DNA of 64,000 nt from Bacteroides bouchesdurhonensis. GTDB taxonomy: Bacteria; Bacteroidota; Bacteroidia; Bacteroidales; Bacteroidaceae. This document shows, piece after piece, positions 1 through 9,700 of the stretch (within the stretch, counting starts at the first letter, position 1; every line of letters starts with the position of its first letter). The position numbers and the translations under genes are program-made. The stretch covers positions 1,505,584 through 1,569,583 of the forward strand of contig NZ_LT707006.1 in assembly GCF_900155865.1 (NCBI RefSeq), written 5' to 3'. Under the pieces are notes generated by a model that saw only the letters and a program-made list of their open reading frames with translations, did not search any database and was not told the origin of the DNA.

Positions 1-2
1 CA

Positions 3-1970
3 GGGCAATTTATTATTAAGATGCAAAATCTCGAGAAAGATAAAGTTGTTTTTGATAATACTCTTTCTGCTTTTAACGTTTCTGCACCTCATTTGTTTAT
101 GGCGGGGCAGTATGAAGTGGTAGCTTCGTATGGGACAAATCCGGAACTTGCATTGGATGCTCCTTATTATACGTCGAAAACGATTGCGTTTGATATAGAA
201 TCCGGTAAGACGAAGGAATTGACGATTCCTTGTTTTGTTGGCAATTCTTTAGCTTCTTTCAAATTTGGAAATCAGGATAAACTTGAGAAAGTTTTGAAGG
301 ATTATTATATAGAATTAGTGGTAGGTGACCAATCTGTGGTTTGGCATCCGGGTGATATAGAGAATCCTTATTTCAAGGCAGGTTCCACGGTTGAACTTTA
401 TTTGAAAGGAACGTGGATAGAGAATAATAAAGGGTATAGCAAGAACTTTGCTGTAATCATGCCGGCGCAGAAAGGTAAAAACTATGTGTATACGCTCAAT
501 ATAGATACATCCAATATGACAGGTGTGATTTTTGATTTACAGATTGAAACCTCTGTTGAAACGGTTACGGTGAATGAAACTGTCCCCCAAGAGTGGTTAC
601 CAAAGCCTAAAGTAGAAGCAATCGGATTTGATGATTCTAATACATTGACATATGTAGAAACGGCTGATGCAGCTACTGCTAAAATTGCCTATAAAGCTGT
701 ACGTCCGGTAGAAGATGTTGAGTTTACTTTGAATTTTGAAGATGAGAAGCTTTCTTCACTGAATAAAACGTATTTATTGTCTACGCTTACAATAGACGAA
801 CGTACTTCATTGGAAGCTGTGAATATTATTTTGCCAACTTTGAATATGGTAGAGGGTGTATTGGATTTATCTGCAATGACTGCTAACTTACTGGCAAAGA
901 ATGAAGGCGATGTAAATAACCTAATTGGTGTAAAGGTAAAGGCCAACGGAAGATGGAGTGAAGAAAAAACGTATACAATAAGGACTTTAAAACCTGAGTT
1001 TGCAGTATCAGTTTATCCGGGCAATATCTGGACTAAAGAATTAACGGCTAATCCACTTATGGCAACCGATATAAAAACAGGAAATATTGATAAAATTGTA
1101 ACTGACGTTCAATATCAATTTAGTACAGATGGTAATTCATGGATTCCTTTGCTTTCAGATTTGCGTAAAGAGGGACTTGCTTCCGGAACAACATACTATG
1201 TACGGGCTTTGTATCGTGATGAATTAACTAGTGGTGTTACAGAGGTAAGGACATATGAGGCTCTTACTATACCCAATGCTTCTTTGGATGATGGGTATGA
1301 TACTACCAATCCTAAAAGTAAAAATCCGCTTTATACATTTCAGGGTGGATGGATTGGAACCAGAAATCCATTGACTTGTCATACTAACGGTGCGAATGCT
1401 TTTTATGTTTCAAAATCGAGTACTCTTCCTATTTCTGATAATGGAAGTACGGTAGCACACATGATGACAATAGGGTGGGGAGCCGGAAACTCTTGTAGTT
1501 TTGGGAACAAAAGTGGTAGTATCATAAATAACATTTCAGCTGGTATTGTTTGTGTGGGAGAATATAGCGCTTCTGAAGATTCTGTTTATGGTAAAGCGGC
1601 ATATATCCGTCCTACCAGTCTATCTTTTGTATATAAAGCCTCTCCCTACAATGGAGATGAATATCAGGTAGAGGCTTATTTGGAGAATATAACTGATGGT
1701 AAGGTTGTAGTGATAGGAAAAGCCTTTCTGAAATCCGGCATTGCTTATTCTTCTTATCAAACAGAAACTCTGTCTTTTGATTATGATCCGACTCAGGAAC
1801 GTTTACCGATCTCTCATTTGAGAATAATATTTAAAGCGGGAACGAAAGAAGATAAGGATCATTTGGAAGACAAGTTTACTAAGGAAGGAAGTGGATTTGT
1901 CTATTCTAACTATTATATCAGAGGTAGCCAATTTTGGCTCGATTCTTTTGAATTGCATTACGATAAATAA
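3..1970 (+). CDS. DUF4493-type surface protein, 5' partial
   Basis: The reading frame is open to the left edge of the window, so the in-frame ATG at 21 is probably internal and the signal peptide lies outside. The first ~180 residues match the DUF4493 pattern of Bacteroidetes surface lipoproteins: a YEVVASYG stretch, then APYY with a following FDIESG, then an IPC-containing strand. The C-terminal half (from about residue 430) has a long aromatic-rich, lectin-like region ending in FWLDSFELHYDK. The gene is followed after 2 nt by another small lipoprotein, so the two are likely one operon. No catalytic motif is visible. The likely role is a cell-surface or fimbria-associated adhesin/binding protein, which is inference. 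Confidence 0.65.
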   Translation, partial: GQFIIKMQNLEKDKVVFDNTLSAFNVSAPHLFMAGQYEVVASYGTNPELALDAPYYTSKTIAFDIESGKTKELTIPCFVGNSLASFKFGNQDKLEKVLKDYYIELVVGDQSVVWHPGDIENPYFKAGSTVELYLKGTWIENNKGYSKNFAVIMPAQKGKNYVYTLNIDTSNMTGVIFDLQIETSVETVTVNETVPQEWLPKPKVEAIGFDDSNTLTYVETADAATAKIAYKAVRPVEDVEFTLNFEDEKLSSLNKTYLLSTLTIDERTSLEAVNIILPTLNMVEGVLDLSAMTANLLAKNEGDVNNLIGVKVKANGRWSEEKTYTIRTLKPEFAVSVYPGNIWTKELTANPLMATDIKTGNIDKIVTDVQYQFSTDGNSWIPLLSDLRKEGLASGTTYYVRALYRDELTSGVTEVRTYEALTIPNASLDDGYDTTNPKSKNPLYTFQGGWIGTRNPLTCHTNGANAFYVSKSSTLPISDNGSTVAHMMTIGWGAGNSCSFGNKSGSIINNISAGIVCVGEYSASEDSVYGKAAYIRPTSLSFVYKASPYNGDEYQVEAYLENITDGKVVVIGKAFLKSGIAYSSYQTETLSFDYDPTQERLPISHLRIIFKAGTKEDKDHLEDKFTKEGSGFVYSNYYIRGSQFWLDSFELHYDK

Positions 1971-1972
1971 AT

Positions 1973-2647
1973 ATGAAACAGATTTATATTATTATAATCT
2001 TCTTATTGGTAAGTTTTTCTTTTGTATCTTGTAGTGAAGAGCAACATTATACCAATAAGTCTTTCGGATATTTTTCTATTTCGAACCTTTTCTTGAGTTG
2101 CGATGAAGAGGTTCATCCTTTGGTTCGTGCCGTGGATACATCTCTTCAGTTACAGATCTGTCAAGGGGGAGAAATCATAAAGGATTATGCTCCTGGAGAA
2201 GATTTATCGAAACGTATTGTGCTTCCAGTAGGGGAGTATACATTAAAAACTTTTACTCCAGATCAATCGGAGGCGGTTAATGGTCAAATAGGTGTACCTG
2301 TTTATGAAATAATTTCTTCCTTTGAAGTAAGGGAAGGAGATATAACTAGTATTTCTTTGGTTGTTCCACAAGTCAATGTAGGAGTTTGTGTTAATGTATC
2401 AGATGAATTTAAGGTGAATTTTCATAATTTATCTGTTACCATAGCTTCTGTGACTGGACGTTCGATTGTTATTTCAGATATAGATACTTTGTCTCCGTAT
2501 TATTATTTTGCTATTCCTTCTGACGGAAAACTAAAATATACTGTAACGGCTTACAATGCAGATGAAGAAGAAATGACTTTAACAAAAGAAATAGTGGATA
2601 TTGTTTCGGCTAAGAATTACTCCATTCATCTGGATTTGTCTAATTGA
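1973..2647 (+). CDS. Small lipoprotein, DUF4493-like
   Basis: This is a 224-aa protein with a clear lipoprotein signal: a hydrophobic run from residue 4 and a lipobox ending SFVSC at Cys20. The mature part reads as a beta-rich domain (FGYFSISN, LPVGEYTLKTF, YEIISSFEVREGDITSISL) typical of DUF4493 or Ig-like surface lipoproteins. It starts 2 nt after the preceding gene, so translation is probably coupled. A strong terminator follows at 2710. A role as a cell-surface partner of the upstream protein is inferred from position only. Confidence 0.65.
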   Translation: MKQIYIIIIFLLVSFSFVSCSEEQHYTNKSFGYFSISNLFLSCDEEVHPLVRAVDTSLQLQICQGGEIIKDYAPGEDLSKRIVLPVGEYTLKTFTPDQSEAVNGQIGVPVYEIISSFEVREGDITSISLVVPQVNVGVCVNVSDEFKVNFHNLSVTIASVTGRSIVISDIDTLSPYYYFAIPSDGKLKYTVTAYNADEEEMTLTKEIVDIVSAKNYSIHLDLSN

Positions 2648-2709
2648 ATTTGATTATTACAGGAGTAAAAGAAATACAGATTATAGAAAAATAAAGATTT
2701 GTTGTAATC

Positions 2710-2763
2710 TAAACAGTGTTAGCAAAGTAAGTGAAATTATTCTTTGTTGACACTGTTTTTTTA
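2710..2763 (+). terminator. Rho-independent terminator of the DUF4493 operon
   Basis: A stem of about 17 pairs, with a few G-U wobbles, is formed by 2710-2726 (AAACAGTGT start) and 2738-2757 (ACACTGTTT end). A run of T follows directly. It lies 63 nt after the stop of the second lipoprotein gene. The rest of the 2648-3032 gap is AT-rich and shows no gene. Confidence 0.8.
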
Positions 2764-2997
2764 TATTTCCGAATTCTTAGAAAAACAGTTGGTTTATTTA
2801 ATTCTAATATGTTGCTTTGTCAATAGTTGTATATCTGTAATAAATAACTGTTTTATTTAGGTTTGCAATTACCGGAATATCTCTTGACCGACTATTGCAC
2901 TTCTTTTTTCTAATTGATTATCATTTTATATCCAGAGACTTAAGGTTTCCGAAGTGAACTAAATATTTTGGATCTATTAAATCAAAATAAATTCCTG

Positions 2998-3028
2998 ATT
3001 GTTCATTATTATAAAAGTGCTATTTTTG
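2998..3028 (+). promoter_or_regulatory. Bacteroides-type promoter for the M48 protease
   Basis: ATTG at 2998-3001 (-33 element) and TATTTTTG at 3021-3028 (-7 element, consensus TAnnTTTG) are separated by 19 nt, the usual spacing for the Bacteroides primary sigma factor. Transcription would start close to the ATG at 3033, which supports the downstream ATG at 3066 as the true start of the gene. Confidence 0.6.
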
Positions 3029-3065
3029 TTTAATGAAAAAAGGGTATTACTATAATAATATAATT

Positions 3066-3947
3066 ATGAAAAAAGGAATTGTTGCTGTTTCTATGCTTTT
3101 GTTATTATCCGGATGCAGTAGCGTTGCTTTGACAGGACGTAAACAACTGCTACTGGTCTCTGATTCTGAAGTCATGAGCTTGAGTAATTCAAGTTTTCAG
3201 GATTATATGAAAACTGCGAAAGCCTCTACAAATGTGGCAAATACTGCGATGGTTGTCCGGGTAGGTAAGCGAATAGCCAATGCAGTAGAGACATATCTGC
3301 GTAATAACGGTATGGCTGATCAGATTCAGAATTTTGCCTGGGAGTTTCATCTGGTGCAAGATAAAGAACCGAATGCTTTCTGTATGCCGGGTGGGAAGAT
3401 TGTGGTAAATGAAGGTATTTTGCCTTATACCCAAACAGAAGAAGGACTTGCCATTGTCTTGGGGCATGAAGTTGGTCATGCTGTAGCCAAACATTCTGCT
3501 GAACGGCTGAGCCAGCAAATGGTGGCTTCTTATGGCGGGCAAATATTAAATGGAGTGCTTTCTAGCAAATCTACTGCTACACAAGTTTTGGCACAACAGG
3601 TTTACGGATTGGGAGCACAATATGGAGTGATGTTGCCCTATTCTCGTAAAAATGAAAGTGAGGCTGATCATCTAGGGTTGGTGTTTGCTGCAATGGCAGG
3701 ATATAATCCGGAAGCAGCTATAGGTTTTTGGCAACGTATGGCTTCAGCGGGAGCACAAAAAATACCGGAGTTTATGAGTACTCACCCTTCGGATGTATCT
3801 CGTATCAACAATATAAAGAAATTAATACCAGAGGCAATGAAATATTACAAAACGGGGCAAACACAACTGCCGGGGCAGTCACAAAAGCAAACTTCCGGAA
3901 AATCTTCCGATCAACAGCCCTATCGCTTTGAGAAAGTAACGAAATAA
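3066..3947 (+). CDS. M48 family metalloprotease, lipoprotein
   Basis: This is a zinc metallopeptidase of the M48/Oma1-BepA-like group (about 293 aa from the chosen start). The HEVGH zinc motif lies near residues 134-138, with the third ligand in ESEADHLG downstream. A lipoprotein signal (MKKGIVAVSMLLLLSGCSS) begins at 3066. An in-frame ATG at 3033 exists but would put 11 charged and aromatic residues before the signal and sits almost on the promoter, so 3066 is preferred. Members act in the periplasm or at the outer membrane on misfolded proteins. The gene stands alone and converges on gdhA. The C-terminal 30 residues are Gln/Ser-rich and low-complexity. Confidence 0.9.
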   Translation: MKKGIVAVSMLLLLSGCSSVALTGRKQLLLVSDSEVMSLSNSSFQDYMKTAKASTNVANTAMVVRVGKRIANAVETYLRNNGMADQIQNFAWEFHLVQDKEPNAFCMPGGKIVVNEGILPYTQTEEGLAIVLGHEVGHAVAKHSAERLSQQMVASYGGQILNGVLSSKSTATQVLAQQVYGLGAQYGVMLPYSRKNESEADHLGLVFAAMAGYNPEAAIGFWQRMASAGAQKIPEFMSTHPSDVSRINNIKKLIPEAMKYYKTGQTQLPGQSQKQTSGKSSDQQPYRFEKVTK

Positions 3948-3956
3948 GAGATATGA

Positions 3957-3996
3957 AAATCCCCGCCTTCCTAAAAAGAAAGAACGGGGATTTATT
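3957..3996. terminator. Bidirectional terminator between M48 protease and gdhA
   Basis: A perfect 9-bp stem AAATCCCCG (3957-3965) / CGGGGATTT (3985-3993) lies between the two convergent genes, with A-rich and T-rich flanks on either side, so it can serve both strands. Confidence 0.8.
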
Positions 3997-4029
3997 AACT
4001 ATAGCTTACTAAATTTGTATTGCGGCTGA

Positions 4030-5364
4030 TTATAAAATACCTTGTGCCATCATTGCTTTTGCAACCTTCATGAAGCCGGCTACGTTAGCACCCTTCACAT
4101 AGTTTACATATCCGTTAGCTTCTGTACCATATTGAACACAAGCTGCATGGATATTCTTCATGATGCTCTTCAGTTTTTCGTCTACTTCTTCAGAGCTCCA
4201 GCTCAGTTTGATTGAGTTCTGAGTCATTTCCAGACCAGATACTGATACACCACCGGCATTTGCAGCTTTACCCGGAGCGTAAAGGATTTGAGCTTCCTGG
4301 AATATACGGATAGCCTCAGGAGTAGAAGGCATGTTTGCACCTTCAGAAACAGCTATCACACCGTTAGCAATCAACTTCTTAGCGTCGTCGCCGTTGATTT
4401 CGTTCTGAGTTGCAGAAGGAAGAGCGATATCAGCTTTTTCTCCCCAAGGACGAGCTCCTTCTACATATTTGCAACCATATTTTTCAGCATATTCGCGAAT
4501 ACGTCCACGATACAGGTTTTTAAGTTCCATGATGTAATCCAGCTTTTCGCGGTCGATACCTTCCGGATCGTAGATATAGCCGTCAGAGTCGGACATGGTA
4601 ACAACCTTGCCACCCAATTCGAGTACTTTTTCTACTGTGTATTGAGCAACGTTACCAGAACCGGATACCAGACAAGTTTTGCCTTTCAAATCCATGCCCT
4701 TAGTTTTCAGCATTTCCATCAAGAAATAGATGTTACCGTAACCAGTAGCTTCCGGACGAATCAATGAACCACCGAATTCGCGGCCTTTACCTGTGAATGT
4801 TCCGGTAAATTCGTGAGCTAACTTCTTGTACATACCGAACATGAAACCTACTTCACGACCACCAACACCGATATCACCGGCAGGAACGTCAGTTTCAGGA
4901 CCAATGTGGCGCCACAATTCCAGCATGAATGCTTGTACGAAACGCATTACTTCAGCGTTTGACTTTCCACGTGGAGAGAAGTCGGAACCACCTTTACCAC
5001 CACCCATGGGCAATGTAGTCAATGAGTTTTTGAATGTCTGCTCAAATGCAAGGAATTTCAGAATTGAAAGGTTTACAGATGAGTGGAAACGGATACCGCC
5101 TTTGTATGGGCCAATCGCGTTGTTGTGCTGAACACGGTAACCCATGTTAGTCTGCACGTTACCTTTATCATCTACCCAAGTTACGCGGAACTGGAATACT
5201 CTATCAGGAATACACAAACGTTCAATCAAGTTTGCTTTGTCGAACTCAGGATGTTTGTTGTATTCTTCTTCAATAGTTGAAAGAACTTCTTCTACTGCCT
5301 GATGATACTCCGGTTCATTGGGAAACCGTCTTTTCAAATCGTCTAATACCTTAGCTGCATTCAT
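4030..5364 (-). CDS. gdhA: Glutamate dehydrogenase (hexameric, NADP-type)
   Basis: The enzyme interconverts 2-oxoglutarate plus ammonium and glutamate, the main ammonium assimilation route in Bacteroides. The 444-aa length is standard for the hexameric 50-kDa class. The ELFV glycine-rich active-site motif PMGGGKGGSDF is at residues 119-129 with its catalytic Lys. It is followed by GPETDVPAGDIG and a Rossmann segment (VSGSGNVAQY, near 235). Similarity to the E. coli GdhA class suggests NADP(H) use, but cofactor specificity is not proven by sequence alone. A consensus promoter lies 61 nt upstream on the minus strand. Confidence 0.96.
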   Translation of the reverse strand: MNAAKVLDDLKRRFPNEPEYHQAVEEVLSTIEEEYNKHPEFDKANLIERLCIPDRVFQFRVTWVDDKGNVQTNMGYRVQHNNAIGPYKGGIRFHSSVNLSILKFLAFEQTFKNSLTTLPMGGGKGGSDFSPRGKSNAEVMRFVQAFMLELWRHIGPETDVPAGDIGVGGREVGFMFGMYKKLAHEFTGTFTGKGREFGGSLIRPEATGYGNIYFLMEMLKTKGMDLKGKTCLVSGSGNVAQYTVEKVLELGGKVVTMSDSDGYIYDPEGIDREKLDYIMELKNLYRGRIREYAEKYGCKYVEGARPWGEKADIALPSATQNEINGDDAKKLIANGVIAVSEGANMPSTPEAIRIFQEAQILYAPGKAANAGGVSVSGLEMTQNSIKLSWSSEEVDEKLKSIMKNIHAACVQYGTEANGYVNYVKGANVAGFMKVAKAMMAQGIL

Positions 5365-5424
5365 AATCTTTTTGTCTTTTATTGGTTGTTATAAATTCGA
5401 TTATCTATTTCTCTAATGCGGTTG

Positions 5425-5455
5425 CAAAAGTAAAGATAAAAATTAAACTGGCAAA
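5425..5455 (-). promoter_or_regulatory. gdhA promoter
   Basis: On the minus strand a TTTG (5455-5452) is followed after exactly 19 nt by TACTTTTG (5432-5425), a textbook Bacteroides -33/-7 pair, about 60 nt before the gdhA start codon. Confidence 0.75.
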
Positions 5456-5471
5456 CATTTTATAAAGAAAA

Positions 5472-5507
5472 ATGCGATAAAATATCAAATTTGATATTTT
5501 ATCGCAT
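5472..5507 (-). terminator. Perfect 36-nt palindrome, terminator of the maeB operon
   Basis: Arms of 18 nt (ATGCGATAAAATATCAAA and its exact complement) abut without a loop. On the minus strand the palindrome is followed by a T-rich tract. It lies just after the 58-aa gene downstream of maeB and before the gdhA promoter, so it most likely insulates the two units. It is AT-rich, so an operator role is an alternative. Confidence 0.6.
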
Positions 5508-5527
5508 AAAAAATGGGAAAAAAGATA

Positions 5528-5704
5528 TTATTTATTCTTTTTGATAGACTTATAGACAGGAATAAAAACTAATGCTGCCGAAATGATAAGCATTACTATT
5601 GTCATTCCGTCAATACGTTCGGCTTTTGTTAGAACCAAATAGCAAAGCGCCAGCCAAAGGAGGCTGACGCAAACTATTTGTGATTTGGATAATGGTTTTC
5701 TCAT
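5528..5704 (-). CDS. 58-aa membrane protein coupled to maeB
   Basis: A short frame encodes a protein with two hydrophobic segments: about residues 10-26 (IVCVSLLWLALCYLVL) and 35-51 (TIVMLIISAALVFIPVY). It has a basic N-terminus and a Lys-rich tail. Its ATG overlaps the maeB stop as ATGA, the classical sign of translational coupling, and the maeB operon terminator follows within 60 nt. No family is recognised. The two-helix hairpin layout and the coupling make a real gene likely. Function unknown. Confidence 0.6.
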   Translation of the reverse strand: MRKPLSKSQIVCVSLLWLALCYLVLTKAERIDGMTIVMLIISAALVFIPVYKSIKKNK

Positions 5705-7992
5705 TGATCTCCTTTTTTCTTCTTTTCAACAATGGCATCGATCACTGCTACGGCAGTAATATTAACGATATCACGAACAGAACTTTCGAAGTCGGTGAAG
5801 TGAATCGGCTTGTTCAATCCCATTTGGATAGGACCGATAAATTCTGTATCAGGATCCATTGCTTGAAGCAATTTGTAACCTATGTTTGCCGAACTCAGGT
5901 TAGGGAAAACCAGCGTATTTACATCTTTACCTTTCAGACGTGTAAACGGATATTTAGCGTCACGAAGTTCACGATTGAGAGCAAAGTTTACTTGCATTTC
6001 ACCATCAATGGCAAGATCAGGAAATTCCTTCTGCATAGAGTTGATTGCTTCGTGCACTTTTACAGGACTACCTGAGGTATCAGCTCCAAAATTGGAATAA
6101 GAGAGCATAGCCATAACAGGGATATGATTGAAAAAACGTACTGTTTTGTCAGCAAGTTTGGCTATATCAGTCAGAGTTTCTGTGTCTGGGTGACGGTTGA
6201 TTAGCGTATCGGCAAGGAAGAAAGTACCTTTCTTTGAGTTGAGGATATGCATCGTACCGAAGTGTTTGAATCCGGACTGGATACCAATAACCTCTTTTGC
6301 TACCTTGATGGTGTTACTGTATTTGGTATAAATTCCGGTGATAAAAGCATCTGCATCACCAGTTTCAACCATCATCATTCCGAAGTAGTTGCGTTCGAAC
6401 ATTTTGTCATTGGCTTCTTCATAGGTAAAACCTTCGCGAGCACGTTTTTCTGTTAGAATACGAGCGTAGCGTTCACGACGTTCCAATTCGTTCGGATGAC
6501 GGAGATTTACGATTTCAATACCTTCCAAGCTAAGGTCTAATTGCTGAGCCATTTTGGCGATCACTTCGTCATTACCTAATAATATAGGATGACAGATGCC
6601 TTCGGATTTGGCTTCGACTGCAGCTTTCAGCATATTGGGATGGCCACCTTCGGCAAATACAACGCGTTGTGGATTACGGCGAGCTGTGTCGTGCAATTGA
6701 CGGGTTAATTCTGATTCATATCCCATCAATTCGCGGAGATGGACACGATAAGCGTCCCAGTCTTCGATTTCTATACGTGCTACTCCACTTTCCATGGCAG
6801 CTTTGGCTACGGCACAGGAAACTTCTGTGATGAGGCGCGGGTCTACCGGTTTCGGAATAAAGTATTCAGGACCGAATGAGAAATTGTTTACATGATATGC
6901 TGCATTTACCACATCAGGTACAGGTTGTTTTGCCAAATTAGCAATAGCGTGTACAGCTGCAATCTTCATTTCTTCATTGATTGCTTTGGCGTGTGTATCC
7001 AATGCACCGCGGAAAATATAAGGGAATCCGATTACATTATTAATCTGGTTCGGATAGTCGGAACGTCCGGTTGCCATCAATACGTCTGGGCGGGCAGCCA
7101 TGGCGTCTTCGTAAGAAATTTCCGGTGTCGGATTCGCTAATGCAAATACGATCGGCATGGGAGCCATACTACGTACCATATCCTGATTCAGCACATTTCC
7201 TTTTGACAAGCCGAGGAATACGTCAGCACCTTTAATGGCTTCTTCCAAAGTATGAATGTCAGTACGGTCCGTTGCAAAATATCTCTTTTGTTCGTTCAGG
7301 TCAGTACGTGCTTTACTGATGACTCCTTTGCTATCCAACATCACGATGTTTTCCAGACGTGCACCCAGAGATACATATAATTTAGTACAGGAGACAGCAG
7401 AGGCCCCGGCACCGTTCACTACGATTTTCACGTCTGCAATGTTTTTGCCGGCCACTTGCAGTGCATTTACCAATCCTGCACTGGAGATAATGGCAGTTCC
7501 ATGTTGGTCATCGTGCATGACGGGAATATCGAGTTCCTCTTTCAGACGGCGTTCGATTTCAAAACATTCCGGAGCTTTTATATCTTCCAGATTGATACCA
7601 CCGAAAGTGGGAGCAATTGCTTTAACAGCTTCGATAAATTTATCCGGGTCTTTTTCGTCTACTTCAATATCGAATACATCAATTCCTGCATAAATTTTGA
7701 AAAGTAAACCTTTACCTTCCATTACGGGTTTACCGCTAAGAGCACCTATATTACCTAAACCAAGTACTGCTGTACCGTTAGAGATTACAGCTACTAGATT
7801 TCCTTTGGCTGTATATTTGTAAGCATCCTGTGGATTCTTCTCTATTTCGAGGCATGGTTCTGCCACGCCGGGAGAATAAGCGAGTGATAAGTCTGTCTGT
7901 GTACTATAAGGTTTGGTAGGAACTACCTCAATCTTGCCGGGCTTGCCTTGTGAATGATAGAGCAGAGCGGCTTCTTTGGTTATCTTAGCCAT
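5701..7992 (-). CDS. maeB: NADP-dependent malic enzyme, fused to phosphotransacetylase-like domain
   Basis: The protein decarboxylates malate to pyruvate with reduction of NAD(P). At 763 aa it has the MaeB architecture: malic enzyme N-terminal domain ([15 protein letters not shown], near 35), NAD-binding domain ([12 protein letters not shown], near 190), then from about residue 430 a phosphate acetyl/butyryltransferase domain ([16 protein letters not shown] onward). In this fused class the C-terminal domain is generally regulatory, with acetyl-CoA as an effector; that is family knowledge. The gene is upstream of and overlaps a 58-aa membrane protein gene by 4 nt. TACATTTG upstream on the minus strand is a possible -7 box. 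Confidence 0.95.
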   Translation of the reverse strand: MAKITKEAALLYHSQGKPGKIEVVPTKPYSTQTDLSLAYSPGVAEPCLEIEKNPQDAYKYTAKGNLVAVISNGTAVLGLGNIGALSGKPVMEGKGLLFKIYAGIDVFDIEVDEKDPDKFIEAVKAIAPTFGGINLEDIKAPECFEIERRLKEELDIPVMHDDQHGTAIISSAGLVNALQVAGKNIADVKIVVNGAGASAVSCTKLYVSLGARLENIVMLDSKGVISKARTDLNEQKRYFATDRTDIHTLEEAIKGADVFLGLSKGNVLNQDMVRSMAPMPIVFALANPTPEISYEDAMAARPDVLMATGRSDYPNQINNVIGFPYIFRGALDTHAKAINEEMKIAAVHAIANLAKQPVPDVVNAAYHVNNFSFGPEYFIPKPVDPRLITEVSCAVAKAAMESGVARIEIEDWDAYRVHLRELMGYESELTRQLHDTARRNPQRVVFAEGGHPNMLKAAVEAKSEGICHPILLGNDEVIAKMAQQLDLSLEGIEIVNLRHPNELERRERYARILTEKRAREGFTYEEANDKMFERNYFGMMMVETGDADAFITGIYTKYSNTIKVAKEVIGIQSGFKHFGTMHILNSKKGTFFLADTLINRHPDTETLTDIAKLADKTVRFFNHIPVMAMLSYSNFGADTSGSPVKVHEAINSMQKEFPDLAIDGEMQVNFALNRELRDAKYPFTRLKGKDVNTLVFPNLSSANIGYKLLQAMDPDTEFIGPIQMGLNKPIHFTDFESSVRDIVNITAVAVIDAIVEKKKKGDQ

Positions 7993-8086
7993 ACTAGTTG
8001 TATTTTTTGTAAATTATCAATTGGCTGCAAATGTAGGAATAAAAGTTTGGAATTGTAGCTTTATGGCAAAATTATATGTTATTTTA

Positions 8087-9697
8087 TTATCTTTTATTGG
8101 ATGGAGCATGTGATGTGCGCCAGAATGTATTTTTAACTTCCCGGGCCACATTTTTCCAATTGGGCATACGTTTTAAGGAACGGCGTATCGGGAAGTCGTA
8201 GAGTAATAACAACAGAAAGAGGAAAATACATGCATAGGCCACCCAACCGTAAATTTGCTTGATACTTACTTCCATCATTTGACTAATAAACTCTTCCATA
8301 TAATGACCAAGATGGAATGGATTGCTGCTGAAAGATACATGATCGATTGCCGATCCGTAGCGTCCCAGATTATCGGGTACGTAATAAGCCAGTCCTTGCG
8401 AATAGACCGCACAACCTAGTACTCCACCGACTACCATATGAAGCATATTGAATACGCTTAATCCCTGAAAGAAATGTTGGAAGGTCATAATCTCTTCCAG
8501 ACATACCATGAAAGTGGCACTTAATACAGCATAAGCAAAACCTCTGCAAATCGTTGGCAGATAGAGTTGGGAGATATGAATGTCGGTGGAGAGAGTCAGA
8601 TAATATCCGATTAAGTAACCTATTAGTCCGGCAAATCCGACAATGATAAGACGTACATAATTATATTGTTTGACGTGCATCCACCAGTAAGAAAACAGGC
8701 AACCACCTACAATACCGATGATAGTAAACCAATCTAATTGTACACTGGTCATTTCTTCATATTTCATCACTTCTTCATAGAAGACTTCTTCTAATACGTG
8801 TTCTGTTGCCAGAAATGCTTCTACTATCGTAATCAGTCCTAGTAACGGCCAATAAAACCGGTAAGTCCACATCTTAGGTTCAAGAAACGGGTGACGGATG
8901 GTCATCATACGCCAAATGCAAAATACTAGGGTGATGATGATTGCTACCGATAATTGCCGGATAACAGGACTGTTCCACCAATCGTACCAATCACCATAAT
9001 TAAATAGGAAAGTGATTTCGGCTAATAAAGCTGTCCATAAAGCTGCGCCTAGCCAATCAATACCAAATAGTGGGAACTTACGCATGAAACGGAAATGTTT
9101 AACGCAAGTAAACTGTATAAATAAGACTATTAACATTAATCCTACGATAAAGAGGTGCATATAGGTCCAGTTGTAGTGGTACATTAAATAAGTCGTTATC
9201 AAGTCAGACAACTGAATGCTGCCTAAAATAACAATATGAAGCCATGGAAAGAATACGGTGAAATCTCGTGTTGGTGTCATCCACAATTGGATATTAGACA
9301 TACATTCAAAAGTTCCCTGAATTTTGCACATACCTTCAATGAAGCATACCAACCACAGAAGTGGAAGAAAGCTAATGGATGGTGCTATCAAATTGCAAAT
9401 CAAAACTCCCAATGCTGCCGATGTAAGCAGAGTTTTATTGGTAAAGCGGAACTTCATTCGGAATAACAACGGAAAGTAGATCGCCATTCCCGCCAGATTG
9501 GCGTACATGCACATGAGGATATCTTCACGCATCAGCACTTTGCCACCGATTATTTGATTCAATGCTCCCAAATAAACCCCTCCCGATAATTGGAAGGTAA
9601 CAGCAATGAACAGGTAAATCCATGGTTGTATTTTCCGTGGCACAAAGCTACGGAACATCGGCATCGTAAAAGGACCGTTTAAAATAGGTGCTCCCAT
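8087..9697 (-). CDS. MFS drug exporter, EmrB/DHA2-like
   Basis: This is an inner-membrane major facilitator of 536 aa with about 14 hydrophobic segments, the size and layout of the DHA2/EmrB family. It lies 3 nt downstream of a HlyD/EmrA-like adaptor gene and 1 kb downstream of a TolC-like gene, in one minus-strand operon. That order implies a tripartite proton-driven efflux pump spanning both membranes. No substrate can be read from the sequence. The cytoplasmic C-terminal tail is short and basic. Confidence 0.85.
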   Translation of the reverse strand: MGAPILNGPFTMPMFRSFVPRKIQPWIYLFIAVTFQLSGGVYLGALNQIIGGKVLMREDILMCMYANLAGMAIYFPLLFRMKFRFTNKTLLTSAALGVLICNLIAPSISFLPLLWLVCFIEGMCKIQGTFECMSNIQLWMTPTRDFTVFFPWLHIVILGSIQLSDLITTYLMYHYNWTYMHLFIVGLMLIVLFIQFTCVKHFRFMRKFPLFGIDWLGAALWTALLAEITFLFNYGDWYDWWNSPVIRQLSVAIIITLVFCIWRMMTIRHPFLEPKMWTYRFYWPLLGLITIVEAFLATEHVLEEVFYEEVMKYEEMTSVQLDWFTIIGIVGGCLFSYWWMHVKQYNYVRLIIVGFAGLIGYLIGYYLTLSTDIHISQLYLPTICRGFAYAVLSATFMVCLEEIMTFQHFFQGLSVFNMLHMVVGGVLGCAVYSQGLAYYVPDNLGRYGSAIDHVSFSSNPFHLGHYMEEFISQMMEVSIKQIYGWVAYACIFLFLLLLLYDFPIRRSLKRMPNWKNVAREVKNTFWRTSHAPSNKR

Positions 9698-9700
9698 ACA

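Noticed and set aside
5472..5507. 36-nt perfect palindrome as a mobile element end or operator
   Set aside because: Its place after the maeB operon with a T-rich tract on that strand is explained well enough by a terminator.
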